From positions 89,176 to 153,175 of the forward strand of contig NZ_VTTP01000008.1 in assembly GCF_008364845.1 (NCBI RefSeq): a stretch of DNA of 64,000 nucleotides, given 5' to 3'. Shown piece by piece: positions 43,374-51,731 of the stretch (positions are counted from its first letter, which is position 1; each line of letters begins with the position of its first letter). Origin of the DNA: Actinotalea subterranea. GTDB taxonomy: Bacteria; Actinomycetota; Actinomycetes; Actinomycetales; Cellulomonadaceae. The notes under the pieces were generated by a model. The model ran no database searches. It saw nothing but the letters and a program-made list of their open reading frames with translations, and was not told where the DNA came from. A program made the position numbers and the translations under genes.

Positions 43374-44319
43374 GTACGACCGTCCCGTCGGCGTCGGACC
43401 GGATCTGCACGAGGTCGCACAGCCGGTTGACCATCCACAGGCCCCGGCCGCGCGCCTGGTGCGGCGTCGGGTTGCGCCGGCCGACCAGCGGGTCGTCGAT
43501 GTGCCCGGCGTCGTGCACCTCGAAGTAGAGAGCGTCGGCGTCGCGCCACGTGCTCAGCACTCCCGAGCCGCCGCCGTGGTCGATGCTGTTCGACGCGAGC
43601 TCGCTCAGCGCGAGGGCGAGGTCGTCCGCCGTCGCCCGGCCCACGCCCGCCGCCGCGGCGTGCTCGGCCGTGAGGCGCCGCAGACCGCCGAGCCGTCCGT
43701 GCGCGAACGGCAGGCGCGTGACGGGTCCCGTGGGGGGAGTGAGGGGCTGGGCGGCGAGGGCCGCGCAGCGGTCCGGCCCCGCGTAGGTGGCCGACGAGCG
43801 GGTGGGGTCCTCGCCGAGGAGCTCCGGGTGGCTCAGCCGGGCCTCGGCCAGCACTCCCGCGGGCAGGGACTGCGCGTCGTACGGGCACAGGAGCCGCAAC
43901 GGCGTCTCCGACGGGACCGCGAGGTTGAGGACGGCCTCGTGGATCTGGCACTCGACGAGCTCCGCCGGGCGTCGGCCGGCCCAGACGGGCGCACTGATGC
44001 CGCGCAGGGGGACGCCCGGGTGACGGGCGACGAAGTCGAGCCAGGCCGGGATGATCCGCGCGGGGTTACGGCCCAGCACCGCCATGTCCGCGTGCTCCAC
44101 GTCGGCGGCATCCGGACCCAGCGCGTGGCGCAGCGGTACCCACTGGTCGTCGGTGACCACGACCATGACCGGGGAGCCGGCGGCGAGGCCGTCACGCACG
44201 AAGGGGACGGCCGCTCCGAGGTAGGAGTCCAGGTCCCGCCACAGCACTGCCTGGTGGCGGTAACCGGTGCCCTGGTGGGTGCCCGGCCGGGCGGTGCACG
44301 GGTGGGCGGTCGCAGTCAT
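43354..44319 (-). CDS. MEDS-domain plus HATPase_c anti-sigma-type kinase
   Basis: A 321-residue soluble protein. The N-terminal MEDS domain (HQAVLWRDLDSYLGAAVPFV, ISAPVWAGRRPAELVECQIHE) is a sensory module. The C-terminal part is a GHKL ATPase of the RsbW type: DDLALALSELASNSIDHGGG (N box), EVHDAGHIDD and RGRGLWMVNRLCDLVQI (G boxes). Such proteins regulate sigma or anti-anti-sigma partners. No partner gene is adjacent. ATG 44319 has CAGGAGGTGGCGC in front. Confidence 0.85.
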   Translation of the reverse strand: MTATAHPCTARPGTHQGTGYRHQAVLWRDLDSYLGAAVPFVRDGLAAGSPVMVVVTDDQWVPLRHALGPDAADVEHADMAVLGRNPARIIPAWLDFVARHPGVPLRGISAPVWAGRRPAELVECQIHEAVLNLAVPSETPLRLLCPYDAQSLPAGVLAEARLSHPELLGEDPTRSSATYAGPDRCAALAAQPLTPPTGPVTRLPFAHGRLGGLRRLTAEHAAAAGVGRATADDLALALSELASNSIDHGGGSGVLSTWRDADALYFEVHDAGHIDDPLVGRRNPTPHQARGRGLWMVNRLCDLVQIRSDADGTVVRVVTWL

Positions 44320-44490
44320 GCGCCACCTCCTGCCGAGCTGCCGCACCCGGGGGACGGTGCAGTGGTTCTCACGGTAGTCGAGGCGGGTGGGCTCGGCCCG
44401 TCGGCCACGGGGTGAAGACGCGCGCGTCGAGCACGAGCGCACGGCCCGAGGGCCCACGCCGGGGCCGGCGTGGCTGCTAGGTTCCGGCCC

Positions 44491-45978
44491 ATGGCTGCGG
44501 ACGGTTCACGGCACGACCTGGCCGTCCTCCTCCGCAGCCGGGTCCCGCTCGTCGTGATCGAGACGCGCGACGAGGACCGTGCCCGGGCGCTCGTGCTCGA
44601 TGCGGCCCGGGACAACCGGCCGGCGACGCCCGTGTTCGAGTGGGTCGTGACCGAGGGGCTGCGTCGCGCCGACGTGGACCTGGGGGGCCCGCAGCGCTTC
44701 AACGCGGCGCCGGACCAGGTGCTCCACTGGATCCGTGACGGCGCGGTGCCGGGCATCTACGTGCTCCTCGACCTGCACCCCTACCTCACGGAACCCTTGA
44801 GCACCCGGCTGCTCAAGGACATCTGCCAGTCCTACGACCGCTCCCCGCGCACCGTCGTGCTCGTGAGCCACGAGGTGAGCCTGCCCGCGGAGCTCGAGCA
44901 CCTGGCGGCGCGGTTCGAGATCGCGTTCCCGGACCGCGCGGAGCGGCGTGCGGTCGTGGACGACGTCGCGCGCGAGTGGGCACGGACCCACGGGACGCCC
45001 GTGCGGGCCGACGAGCAGTCCGTCGCGGCGCTCGTCGAGAACCTCGCGGGCCTGTCGGTCGCGGACACGCGCCGGCTCGCGCGGGCCGCGATCCACGACG
45101 ACGGTGCGGTGACGCCGAGCGACGCCCCCGCCGTCATGCGCGCCAAGTACGACCTGCTGAGCCGAGGCGGCGCCCTGAGCTTCGAGTACGACACCGCGGG
45201 CATGGCGGACCTCGCCGGTCTGGCCCGCCTCAAGGAGTGGCTCGCGCGCCGCAAGCCCGCGTTCGACGGCACCGCGCCCGGGCTGGACCCGCCGAAGGGC
45301 CTGCTGCTCCTCGGTGTCCAGGGCTGCGGCAAGAGCCTCGCCGCCAAGGTCGCGGCCGGGATCTACGGCGTCCCGCTGCTGCGGCTCGACCTCGCGGCGG
45401 TCCAGGACAAGTACCAGGGCGAGTCCGAGCGCAAGCTGCGGGAGGCCCTCGCGACGGCCGACGTGATGGCGCCCTGCGTCGTGTGGATCGACGAGATCGA
45501 GAAGGGCGTCGCGACGTCGGACAGCGACACCGGCTCGTCGCAGCGGCTCCTCGGGACCCTACTGACCTGGCTCTCGGAGAAGAGCGGCCGCGTCTTCGTG
45601 GTCGCCACGGCGAACGACATCGAGGAGCTCCCACCCGAGCTGATCCGCAAGGGCCGGTTCGACGAGGTCTTCTTCGTGGACCTGCCGAGGGCCGACGTGC
45701 GCGCCGAGGTGCTGCGGATCCACGCGACGCGCCGCGACGTCAGGCTCGAGGCGCACGACGTCGCGCGCCTGGTCGAGGCGTCCGAGGGGTTCTCGGGCGC
45801 CGAGCTCGAGCAGGCCGTCGTCTCCGCCGCCTATGCCGCCCATGCCGACGGTGCGCCGGTCGCCGCCGCTCACGTGCTGGCCGAGATCCGGGCGACCCGC
45901 CCGCTGAGCGTCGTCATGGCGGAGCGCGTCGGGGCGTTGCGCGCCTGGGCCGCGGAGCGCACGGTCAGCGCGGACTGA
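44491..45978 (+). CDS. Ycf46-like AAA+ ATPase
   Basis: A 495-residue protein. The N-terminal half (DLAVLLRSRVPLVVIETRDE) is the degenerate first domain of the Ycf46 family. The second domain has Walker A LGVQGCGKSLAAKV near 274, Walker B PCVVWIDEIEKGV and sensor residues VVATANDIEELPPELIRKGR with the arginine finger. These ATPases are cytoplasmic and of unknown substrate, linked to CO2 use in cyanobacteria. ATG 44491 lies seven bases after TAGGTT with no ribosome site, so it is probably leaderless. Confidence 0.85.
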   Translation: MAADGSRHDLAVLLRSRVPLVVIETRDEDRARALVLDAARDNRPATPVFEWVVTEGLRRADVDLGGPQRFNAAPDQVLHWIRDGAVPGIYVLLDLHPYLTEPLSTRLLKDICQSYDRSPRTVVLVSHEVSLPAELEHLAARFEIAFPDRAERRAVVDDVAREWARTHGTPVRADEQSVAALVENLAGLSVADTRRLARAAIHDDGAVTPSDAPAVMRAKYDLLSRGGALSFEYDTAGMADLAGLARLKEWLARRKPAFDGTAPGLDPPKGLLLLGVQGCGKSLAAKVAAGIYGVPLLRLDLAAVQDKYQGESERKLREALATADVMAPCVVWIDEIEKGVATSDSDTGSSQRLLGTLLTWLSEKSGRVFVVATANDIEELPPELIRKGRFDEVFFVDLPRADVRAEVLRIHATRRDVRLEAHDVARLVEASEGFSGAELEQAVVSAAYAAHADGAPVAAAHVLAEIRATRPLSVVMAERVGALRAWAAERTVSAD

Positions 45979-45988
45979 CTCCCGCCTG

Positions 45989-46007
45989 GCCCCTGGCCGC
46001 AGGGGGC
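45989..46007 (+). terminator. small terminator hairpin after the Ycf46-like gene
   Basis: GCCCCTG (45989-45995) pairs with CAGGGGGC (46000-46007) across a short GCCG loop, about ten bases after the stop codon. Confidence 0.5.
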
Positions 46008-46108
46008 GATCTTCACCGGCACGGCCCTGCCGCGCGGGGGTCGTGAGGCCCTAGGGTGGCGCCGACCGCACGGCCCGCCCTCACGGCGGCTCGGATCCAG
46101 GGGGATCG

Positions 46109-46570
46109 ATGCTCCGCAACCTCATCTTCGTCGTCGACCTGGCGCTGCTCGTCTTCGCGCTCATCGACTGCATCCAGACGGACTCGATCCTCGTCCGCAA
46201 CCTGCCCAAGACGATGTGGGTGTTCCTGATCATCCTGGTCCCCGTCGTGGGCCCGGTCGCGTGGCTCGTCGCCGGCCGCCCCGAGCGTGGCGCCACCGCA
46301 CCGCGCGTGCCGTGGCCCTCGACCCAGACCGCGGGCTTCCCGGAGTACGAGCGGCCCCGTGCGCCCAAGGGGCCCGACGACGACCCCGACTTCCTTGCGG
46401 ACCTGCGCGCGGGGGACGCGGAGCACGAGCGCATGCTGCGCGACTGGGAGAACCAGCTCCGTGAGCGTGAGCAGCGCCTCGCCCAGACCCGGCCGGAGGG
46501 CGCCGAGCAGGCCGCCGACCGTCCGGAGCCGGAGCCCAGGGCCGACGGGACGTCCGAGCCGCGCGCCTGA
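46109..46570 (+). CDS. PLDc_N-type membrane protein
   Basis: A 153-residue protein. Two membrane helices (LIFVVDLALLVFALIDCIQT, LIILVPVVGPVAWLVAGRPE) form the phospholipase-D-nuclease N-terminal module, and a charged coiled-coil-like tail (EHERMLRDWENQLREREQRL) follows. No nuclease motif is present. This module is common in actinobacteria as a stand-alone membrane protein. ATG 46109 follows AGGGGGATCG. Confidence 0.75.
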   Translation: MLRNLIFVVDLALLVFALIDCIQTDSILVRNLPKTMWVFLIILVPVVGPVAWLVAGRPERGATAPRVPWPSTQTAGFPEYERPRAPKGPDDDPDFLADLRAGDAEHERMLRDWENQLREREQRLAQTRPEGAEQAADRPEPEPRADGTSEPRA

Positions 46571-46709
46571 CCGCCGCGACCCCGGACCCGCGGCGCGCGA
46601 CCCCCGGCCACCGGCTGCCCGACGGCCCTTCCGGACGGGTCCCCAGGGCCCTCCCCTCGGCCGCCCTCCCGGAGCATGATGGAGACATCGACTCCCAAGG
46701 AGGCCGGCG

Positions 46710-47204
46710 ATGAAGGCGGCAGTGGGTGACAGGTACGTCCTGGCCTCGAGCACGGTGGACGGGGCAGTCCGCGACGGTCGGGTCGTCGCACTGAGGCACG
46801 ACGACGGCTCCCCGCCGTACGTGGTGCGGTGGTCGGACACGGGTGAGGAGACGCTCGTCTTCCCGGGCCCGGACGCGCACGTGGAGCACGGCGCGGAGGG
46901 TGGCGCAGGCCCCGCCGGTGCCGCGGCGACCGCCCCGCCGGCGACGGTTGCGACGTGGCGGATCCAGCTGACCCTCACGCACGAGGGCCCGGAGACGACG
47001 GCGCAGGCCGTGCTCGTCGCCGGGCCGGAGCCCGTGGGCGCCGTGGGTCACGCGCGCAAGAACCCGCACGACGCGTCGGAGCCGGTCATCGGCGACGAGG
47101 TCGCCGTCGCGCGGGCCCTGCGCCACCTCGCGGACCGGTTGATCGACACGGCGGAGGAGCAGATCGAGGACGCGACGGGCCGCCCGGCCCGCGTGCACAG
47201 CTGA
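46710..47204 (+). CDS. DUF1918 - DUF1876 fusion protein
   Basis: A 164-residue protein. Residues 1-58 (MKAAVGDRYVLASSTVDGAV, VRWSDTGEETLVFPGPDAHV) are the beta-barrel DUF1918. From about 80, WRIQLTLTHEGPETTAQAVL and PVIGDEVAVARALRHLADRL match DUF1876. The two usually occur as separate small actinobacterial proteins linked with dormancy or stress genes; here they are joined by an Ala/Gly linker. ATG 46710 follows AAGGAGGCCGGCG. Confidence 0.75.
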   Translation: MKAAVGDRYVLASSTVDGAVRDGRVVALRHDDGSPPYVVRWSDTGEETLVFPGPDAHVEHGAEGGAGPAGAAATAPPATVATWRIQLTLTHEGPETTAQAVLVAGPEPVGAVGHARKNPHDASEPVIGDEVAVARALRHLADRLIDTAEEQIEDATGRPARVHS

Positions 47205-47280
47205 GGGACTGGCCGACGGCGGGCGCGCCTCGTTCACGCGTGCCCCGTCGTCGTGCGTGCCCGTCAGTCGCGCGTGCCCG

Positions 47281-47985
47281 TCAGTCGTGCGCGTGCGTGT
47301 CCGCGGGGTGCTCGGCGTCGTCGTCGGTGCCTGCGGTGTGGCACGTGCACTGCTCGCCGCGCCACGCCTCGAGACCCTCGCGGAACGCGACGGCGGCGAT
47401 GACGAGGCCGGCCACCGGGTCGGCCCAGCCCCAGCCGAGCGCGGCGTTGAGCACGAGGCCCACGAGGAGCACGGCCGAGAGGTACGTGCACAGGAGGGTC
47501 TGGGTCGAGTCGGCGACCACGGCGTGGGAGCCGAGGGCGCGTCCCGTGCGGCGCTGTGCCCAGGACAGGAACGGCATGAGCATCAGGGAGACGACGGCGA
47601 GGCCGATGCCCACGGGTGACGGCTCGGGCTCGGCGCCGGGCACCAGGAGCGCGTGCACCGAGTCGTAGGTCACGTAGGCGGCGAGCGCGAAGAACGAGAA
47701 CGCCATGAGCCGCAGCGCCCGGCGCTCGCGCGACTCGGGCATGGTGTGCCGGAACTGCCAGAGCACGATGAGGCCGCTGGACACCTCGACGACGGAGTCG
47801 AGGCCGAACCCCACGAGTGCGGCGGAGCCGGCCACGAGGCCGGCGGCGACGGCGACGACCGCCTCGACGCCGTTGTAGGCGACCGAGGTCCCGGCGAGGA
47901 TCCGTGCCCGGCGGCCGAGCCGTGCGCGCTCGGCGGGGTCGGTGACGGCCGTGGCGTGCACCTTGGCGGAGCCCGTGGCGCTCAT
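47281..47985 (-). CDS. cation diffusion facilitator family transporter
   Basis: A 234-residue membrane protein with about six helices. SVAYNGVEAVVAVAAGLVAG and VGFGLDSVVEVSSG hold the CDF metal-site Asp in helix 2 and VVADSTQTLLCTYLS the one in helix 5. The tail EQCTCHTAGTDDDAEHPADT followed by HAHD is rich in Cys and His for metal binding. It exports divalent metals with proton antiport. The ATG overlaps the stop of the arsR-type gene (ATGA), so the two form one operon. Confidence 0.85.
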   Translation of the reverse strand: MSATGSAKVHATAVTDPAERARLGRRARILAGTSVAYNGVEAVVAVAAGLVAGSAALVGFGLDSVVEVSSGLIVLWQFRHTMPESRERRALRLMAFSFFALAAYVTYDSVHALLVPGAEPEPSPVGIGLAVVSLMLMPFLSWAQRRTGRALGSHAVVADSTQTLLCTYLSAVLLVGLVLNAALGWGWADPVAGLVIAAVAFREGLEAWRGEQCTCHTAGTDDDAEHPADTHAHD

Positions 47986-48356
47986 CGGTCGGCTCCCGTG
48001 GCGGCGGTCCCGTAGGTGGGGCACAGGTCGACGGCCTCGCCGGTCGCTGCGAGCAGCGTCTCTGCGGAGGCCAGCACGGCGAGGAGCTCGTCGGGTGCGG
48101 CGAGCGACCAGAGCGAGGCGCGCCCCTCGGGCCGGGACGCCACGAGGCCGCAGTCCCGCAGGCACGCGAGGTGCGCGGAGACGGTGGACTGGGCGAGGCC
48201 CAGGTGCGCGGTGAGCTCGACGACCTTGTGCTCGCCGAGCGCGAGGTGGCGCAGGATCGTCAGGCGGGTCTGGTCGCCCAGGCTGCGGAACAGGGCTGCG
48301 GCCGTGCCGAGGTCGACCTCGACCGACTCATCGGCATCAAGCGTTGGCATCGTCAT
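47982..48356 (-). CDS. ArsR/SmtB-family metal-sensing repressor
   Basis: A 124-residue winged-helix repressor: FRSLGDQTRLTILRHLALGE, then HLGLAQSTVSAHLACLRDCG. Two Cys near the recognition helix (ACLRDC) and one near the end (DLCPTYG) are in the places used by CmtR-type Cd/Pb sensors. ATG 48356 lies six bases after a minus-strand TAGCAT -10 with no ribosome site, so it is probably leaderless. Confidence 0.85.
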   Translation of the reverse strand: MTMPTLDADESVEVDLGTAAALFRSLGDQTRLTILRHLALGEHKVVELTAHLGLAQSTVSAHLACLRDCGLVASRPEGRASLWSLAAPDELLAVLASAETLLAATGEAVDLCPTYGTAATGADR

Positions 48357-48362
48357 GCGGCG

Positions 48363-48407
48363 ATGCTACCACCGGGAGGATCCGGCGTCGTACGTATCCC
48401 CTAGCGT
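48363..48407. promoter_or_regulatory. divergent leaderless promoters of arsR-type and exonuclease genes
   Basis: TAGCAT on the minus strand (48368-48363) is six bases before the ArsR ATG. TAGCGT on the plus strand (48402-48407) is six bases before ATG 48414. Both genes would be transcribed from or next to their start codon. Confidence 0.6.
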
Positions 48408-48413
48408 GAGGTC

Positions 48414-49349
48414 ATGACAGCCCCGCGCCCGCTGCTGCTGCTCGACACCGCCTCGCTGTACTTCCGCGCGTTCTTCGGGGTGCCCGACTCCGTCCGGGCG
48501 CCCGACGGGACGCCGGTGAACGCGATCCGCGGGCTGCTCGACATGACCGCGCGCCTCGTGACGGCCCGGCGCCCGGAGCGGCTGGTCGCGTGCTGGGACG
48601 ACGACTGGCGGCCTGCCTTCCGCGTCGACGCGATCCCCAGCTACAAGGCGCACCGTCTGGCGGCCGACGGCGGCGAGGAGGTTCCCGACGCGCTCGCGAC
48701 GCAGATCCCGGTGATCGTCGAGGTGCTCGAGGCGTTCGGCATCGCACGCGTGGGCGCTCCCGGCTTCGAGGCCGACGACGTCATCGGGACCCTCACGGCG
48801 CGGGAGACCGCGCGCCCGGCTGGTGAGCGGCGGCCGGTCGAGATCGTCACCGGCGACCGCGACCTCTTCCAGCTCGTGGACGACGCCGCCGGTGTGCGCG
48901 TCCTGTACACGGCGCGCGGCATCGGTGACCTCGACACCATCGACGAGGCCCGGCTGGCCGAGAAGTACGACGTGCGCGGCGGGTCCGCGTACGCCGACCT
49001 CGCGGTGCTGCGTGGCGACGCGAGTGACGGCCTCCCGGGCGTCGCGGGCATCGGTGAGAAGACGGGCGCCGCGCTCCTGCGACGCTTCGGCGACCTCGAC
49101 GGCGTGCTGCGCGCCCTCGACGCGGGGGACGCCTCGTTCACGCCCGCGCAGCGCAGGCGCCTGACCGAGGCGTTGCCCTACCTGGCCGTCGCCCCGGGCG
49201 TCGTGCGGGTCGCGCTCGACGCACCCGTCGCCGAGGCCGACGACGCCCTGCCGCGGACACCCGCGCAGCCCGACCGCCTCGTCGAGCTCTCGACCCGGTG
49301 GGGCCTCGCGTCGAGCGTCGCACGCCTCGTCGACGCGCTCGCGGCCTGA
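48414..49349 (+). CDS. 5'-3' exonuclease (FEN/polymerase I N-terminal type)
   Basis: A 311-residue stand-alone FEN-family nuclease. LLLDTASLYFRAFFGVPDSV starts the PIN-like fold. GAPGFEADDVIGTLTARE and EIVTGDRDLFQLVDDAAGV hold the metal-binding acids. LPGVAGIGEKTGAALLRRFG is the H3TH DNA-binding motif. It removes 5' flaps or RNA primers during replication and repair. Its start is predicted to be leaderless. Confidence 0.9.
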   Translation: MTAPRPLLLLDTASLYFRAFFGVPDSVRAPDGTPVNAIRGLLDMTARLVTARRPERLVACWDDDWRPAFRVDAIPSYKAHRLAADGGEEVPDALATQIPVIVEVLEAFGIARVGAPGFEADDVIGTLTARETARPAGERRPVEIVTGDRDLFQLVDDAAGVRVLYTARGIGDLDTIDEARLAEKYDVRGGSAYADLAVLRGDASDGLPGVAGIGEKTGAALLRRFGDLDGVLRALDAGDASFTPAQRRRLTEALPYLAVAPGVVRVALDAPVAEADDALPRTPAQPDRLVELSTRWGLASSVARLVDALAA

Positions 49350-49479
49350 GCCGGGGCTCCACGCTCAGCGAGTCGCCGGGCGGCGGAGACCTACCTGGCG
49401 GCGGGCGTCAGCCGGTGGAGAGAGCCCGGCTGCCCGGCGTCCGCCGCGTGGGCGGGCCGGGCAGCGGGCCCCGACCACG

Positions 49480-50145
49480 TCAGCTGCTCTGCTGCGCCAC
49501 CGGCTTGCCCTCGCTGGCCTGGATGATGACGAAGCCCTGGCCGGCGAACGCGAGCTGGAAGGCCTCGCCCGAGCCGCGCCCGATGAGCGACCCGGCGGAG
49601 AACGACGTCTTCACGCTCGTCTGCAGGGTCGTGGACCACGCGATCGCCGACTGGGCGTCGGCGTACGTCGGGGCGTCGACGTTGAGGACGACGGGCGGCC
49701 CGTAGGACATGACCGCGAGGACGCCGTGACCCGTGAACACCGTGTTGAAGAGCCCGCCGGCCATCATCGACGCACCCTCGACGCGCCGGATGTCCCACTG
49801 CAGGGACGGGTCGAACGCGAGCACGTTGCGGCCGTTGACCGTGACGGAGTCGCCCTCGAGCGTGATCAGGTGGATCTCTGAGGCGTCCTCCGCGAGGAAC
49901 AGGTCGCCGCGCCCGGTGACGCGCATGAGCGGCACGCCCTCGCCCGTGAACGCCTTCTTCAGGAGCTTCCCGACGCCGCCCGCACCCTGGTACGCGAAGT
50001 CCATCTGACCCTGGTAGGCGACCATGGAGCCCTGCCGCGCCATGACCTCGCCGTCGAGGCGGACGCGAAGCATCTTGTGGTTCTGGAGGGCGAAGCGGTC
50101 CGTCGTGGCCGCCTCCATGTTGCTGCCGAAGATCTGACTGCGCAC
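49480..50145 (-). CDS. AIM24-family protein (copy 2)
   Basis: A 221-residue paralog of the protein at 34461. KAFTGEGVPLMRVTGRGDLF, NVLAFDPSLQWDIRRVEGAS and GGLFNTVFTGHGVLAVMSYG line up with it throughout, and AGQGFVIIQASE matches the C-terminal strand. GTG 50145 is chosen by GAGGAGCACGC upstream. The function is unknown. Two such genes 15 kb apart suggest related but separate roles. Confidence 0.8.
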   Translation of the reverse strand: MRSQIFGSNMEAATTDRFALQNHKMLRVRLDGEVMARQGSMVAYQGQMDFAYQGAGGVGKLLKKAFTGEGVPLMRVTGRGDLFLAEDASEIHLITLEGDSVTVNGRNVLAFDPSLQWDIRRVEGASMMAGGLFNTVFTGHGVLAVMSYGPPVVLNVDAPTYADAQSAIAWSTTLQTSVKTSFSAGSLIGRGSGEAFQLAFAGQGFVIIQASEGKPVAQQSS

Positions 50146-50223
50146 GCGTGCTCCTCGTCCGGTGGCCCCGTCGGGGCCGCTCGGCACAAGACTGTCAGAG
50201 CGTCAGGCCGGGCCGTGTCCCCG

Positions 50224-50754
50224 TCAGACCCGCACGTGCGCGGCGCCGAGCTCCCGGCCCCACGCGCGGGCCGCCTCGACCTCACCGTCCACGAGGCCGT
50301 CGGCCTTGCCGTGCACCTTGAACGTGCGGGGCTTGGCGATGGGCCGGCCGCCGAGCGCGCGCATCGCCTTGTCCGCGGCCTTCGCGGCGGAGCCCGGCAG
50401 GTTCGGCTTGACGACCTTGGTGTCGAAGGCCGCGAACTGCAGCCCGCCCGTGGGCAGCCGCAGGGCCTCGATCCACTCGCGCAGGCCCTTGCCGGCGGAG
50501 ATCACGGCGCCGTTGGGGGAGTCCTTGACGGCGTCCTGGCGCGTGCTCGCACGGCTCATGCTGAACGCGTGCGTGGGACCGCCGAGGACGACGAGGTCGA
50601 CGTCGGCCGGGAGCTGCTTGCTGCCGGGTGTCGCGGCGAGGGCGCTCACCTCTGCGAGCCGGACCGGCCCGTGCGCTGCCAGCCCGTCCGCGACCGCCTC
50701 GGCGATCGCCTTGGTGCTTCCGTACATCGACTCGTACACGACCACGGTGCTCAT
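50224..50754 (-). CDS. flavodoxin-domain protein
   Basis: A 176-residue flavodoxin-like protein. VVVYESMYGSTKAIAEAVAD is the FMN phosphate loop and VVLGGPTHAFSMSRASTRQD the second flavin loop. The C-terminal FAAFDTKVVKPNLPGSAAK matches the actinobacterial flavodoxin/nitric-oxide-synthase-like group. It carries electrons in the cytoplasm; its partner is unknown. ATG 50754. Confidence 0.85.
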   Translation of the reverse strand: MSTVVVYESMYGSTKAIAEAVADGLAAHGPVRLAEVSALAATPGSKQLPADVDLVVLGGPTHAFSMSRASTRQDAVKDSPNGAVISAGKGLREWIEALRLPTGGLQFAAFDTKVVKPNLPGSAAKAADKAMRALGGRPIAKPRTFKVHGKADGLVDGEVEAARAWGRELGAAHVRV

Positions 50755-50860
50755 GGACCCAACCTGGGCCACCTGTCGATCTTCGTCCAGGGCACAAGGT
50801 CCTCCCTGAGCGCTGCGGCGGTCAGGGCGGCCGGTCAGGGCGGCGAGTCGCGGAAACCTG

Positions 50861-51598
50861 TCAGGGACGCGCGGCCACGACGGCTGCGACGACGTCGGGC
50901 ACCAGCAGCGCCGCACCCGCGCCCACGGCCGCGAGCGTGAGGATGCCGAAGACCACGACCCACAGACCCCCCGGCAGGTGCGTGAGGCGCCCGAGCTGGT
51001 CGGCGTCCGACGTGCGACCCGCACCACCGCGGCGTGAGCGCCCGAGCTCGACGACCGTGCGCGGCGCCGCGAAGAGCAGGAACCAGGTGAGCGTCCAGGC
51101 GACGGCGGACTGTGCCGACTGCGGCGCCCACGAGGTCACGGCGACGAGCGCGAGCCCGCACACGAGCACGACCCACAGGCCGAAGAGGTTCCTGATCTGC
51201 AGGAGCAGCAGGGCGAGGAGCAGGAGGAGGCCCCACAGGAGCGCGACGGCGCGGCCCTGCGCGAGGAGGACGGCGCAGCCCAGCCCCAGGACGGCGGGGC
51301 CCGTGTACCCCGCCAGCAGCGTCACGACCATCCCGATGCCGCGGGGCCGGCCCCGGGAGAGCGTCAGCCCCGACGTGTCGGAGTGCAGCCGGATGCCGGT
51401 CAGCCGGCGGCCGCTGAGCACGGCGGCGACGGCGTGACCGCCCTCGTGCGCGACCGTCACGACATGCCTGGTCAGGGGCCACACACCCGGCAGCAGGACC
51501 AGGGTGAGCGCGATCGCCGCGCACGCCAGGACCACCGCCGTCGAGGGCAGGGGTTGCGTGCCGGTCAGTCGTTCCCAGAGCTGGTCCACGCCGGTCAT
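50861..51598 (-). CDS. M50-like membrane zinc metallopeptidase
   Basis: A 245-residue membrane protein with about six helices. VVTVAHEGGHAVAAVLSGRR contains the HExxH zinc motif near the second helix, placed as in the actinobacterial M50B-like family. A cytoplasmic basic loop (VELGRSRRGGAGRTSDADQL) separates the last helix. Intramembrane proteolysis is possible, and the substrate is unknown. ATG 51598. Confidence 0.75.
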   Translation of the reverse strand: MTGVDQLWERLTGTQPLPSTAVVLACAAIALTLVLLPGVWPLTRHVVTVAHEGGHAVAAVLSGRRLTGIRLHSDTSGLTLSRGRPRGIGMVVTLLAGYTGPAVLGLGCAVLLAQGRAVALLWGLLLLLALLLLQIRNLFGLWVVLVCGLALVAVTSWAPQSAQSAVAWTLTWFLLFAAPRTVVELGRSRRGGAGRTSDADQLGRLTHLPGGLWVVVFGILTLAAVGAGAALLVPDVVAAVVAARP

Positions 51599-51731
51599 GC
51601 TCTCAGGTGCGGCCGCCCGCGGGCTGCTGCTCGGGCCGCGCGGTGCTGCGGTCGTCCCACCGGTCCGCGGTTCAGACGCGCTCCGCGGGCCTGACGCGTG
51701 GTGAGGCCGCCGGCCACCCGGCCCCGCGGCT

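Noticed and set aside
47255..47300. Tandem CGTGCCCGTCAGTCG copies near the end of the CDF gene
   Set aside because: Only two copies overlapping the stop codon; best seen as a small duplication of the gene end without further meaning.
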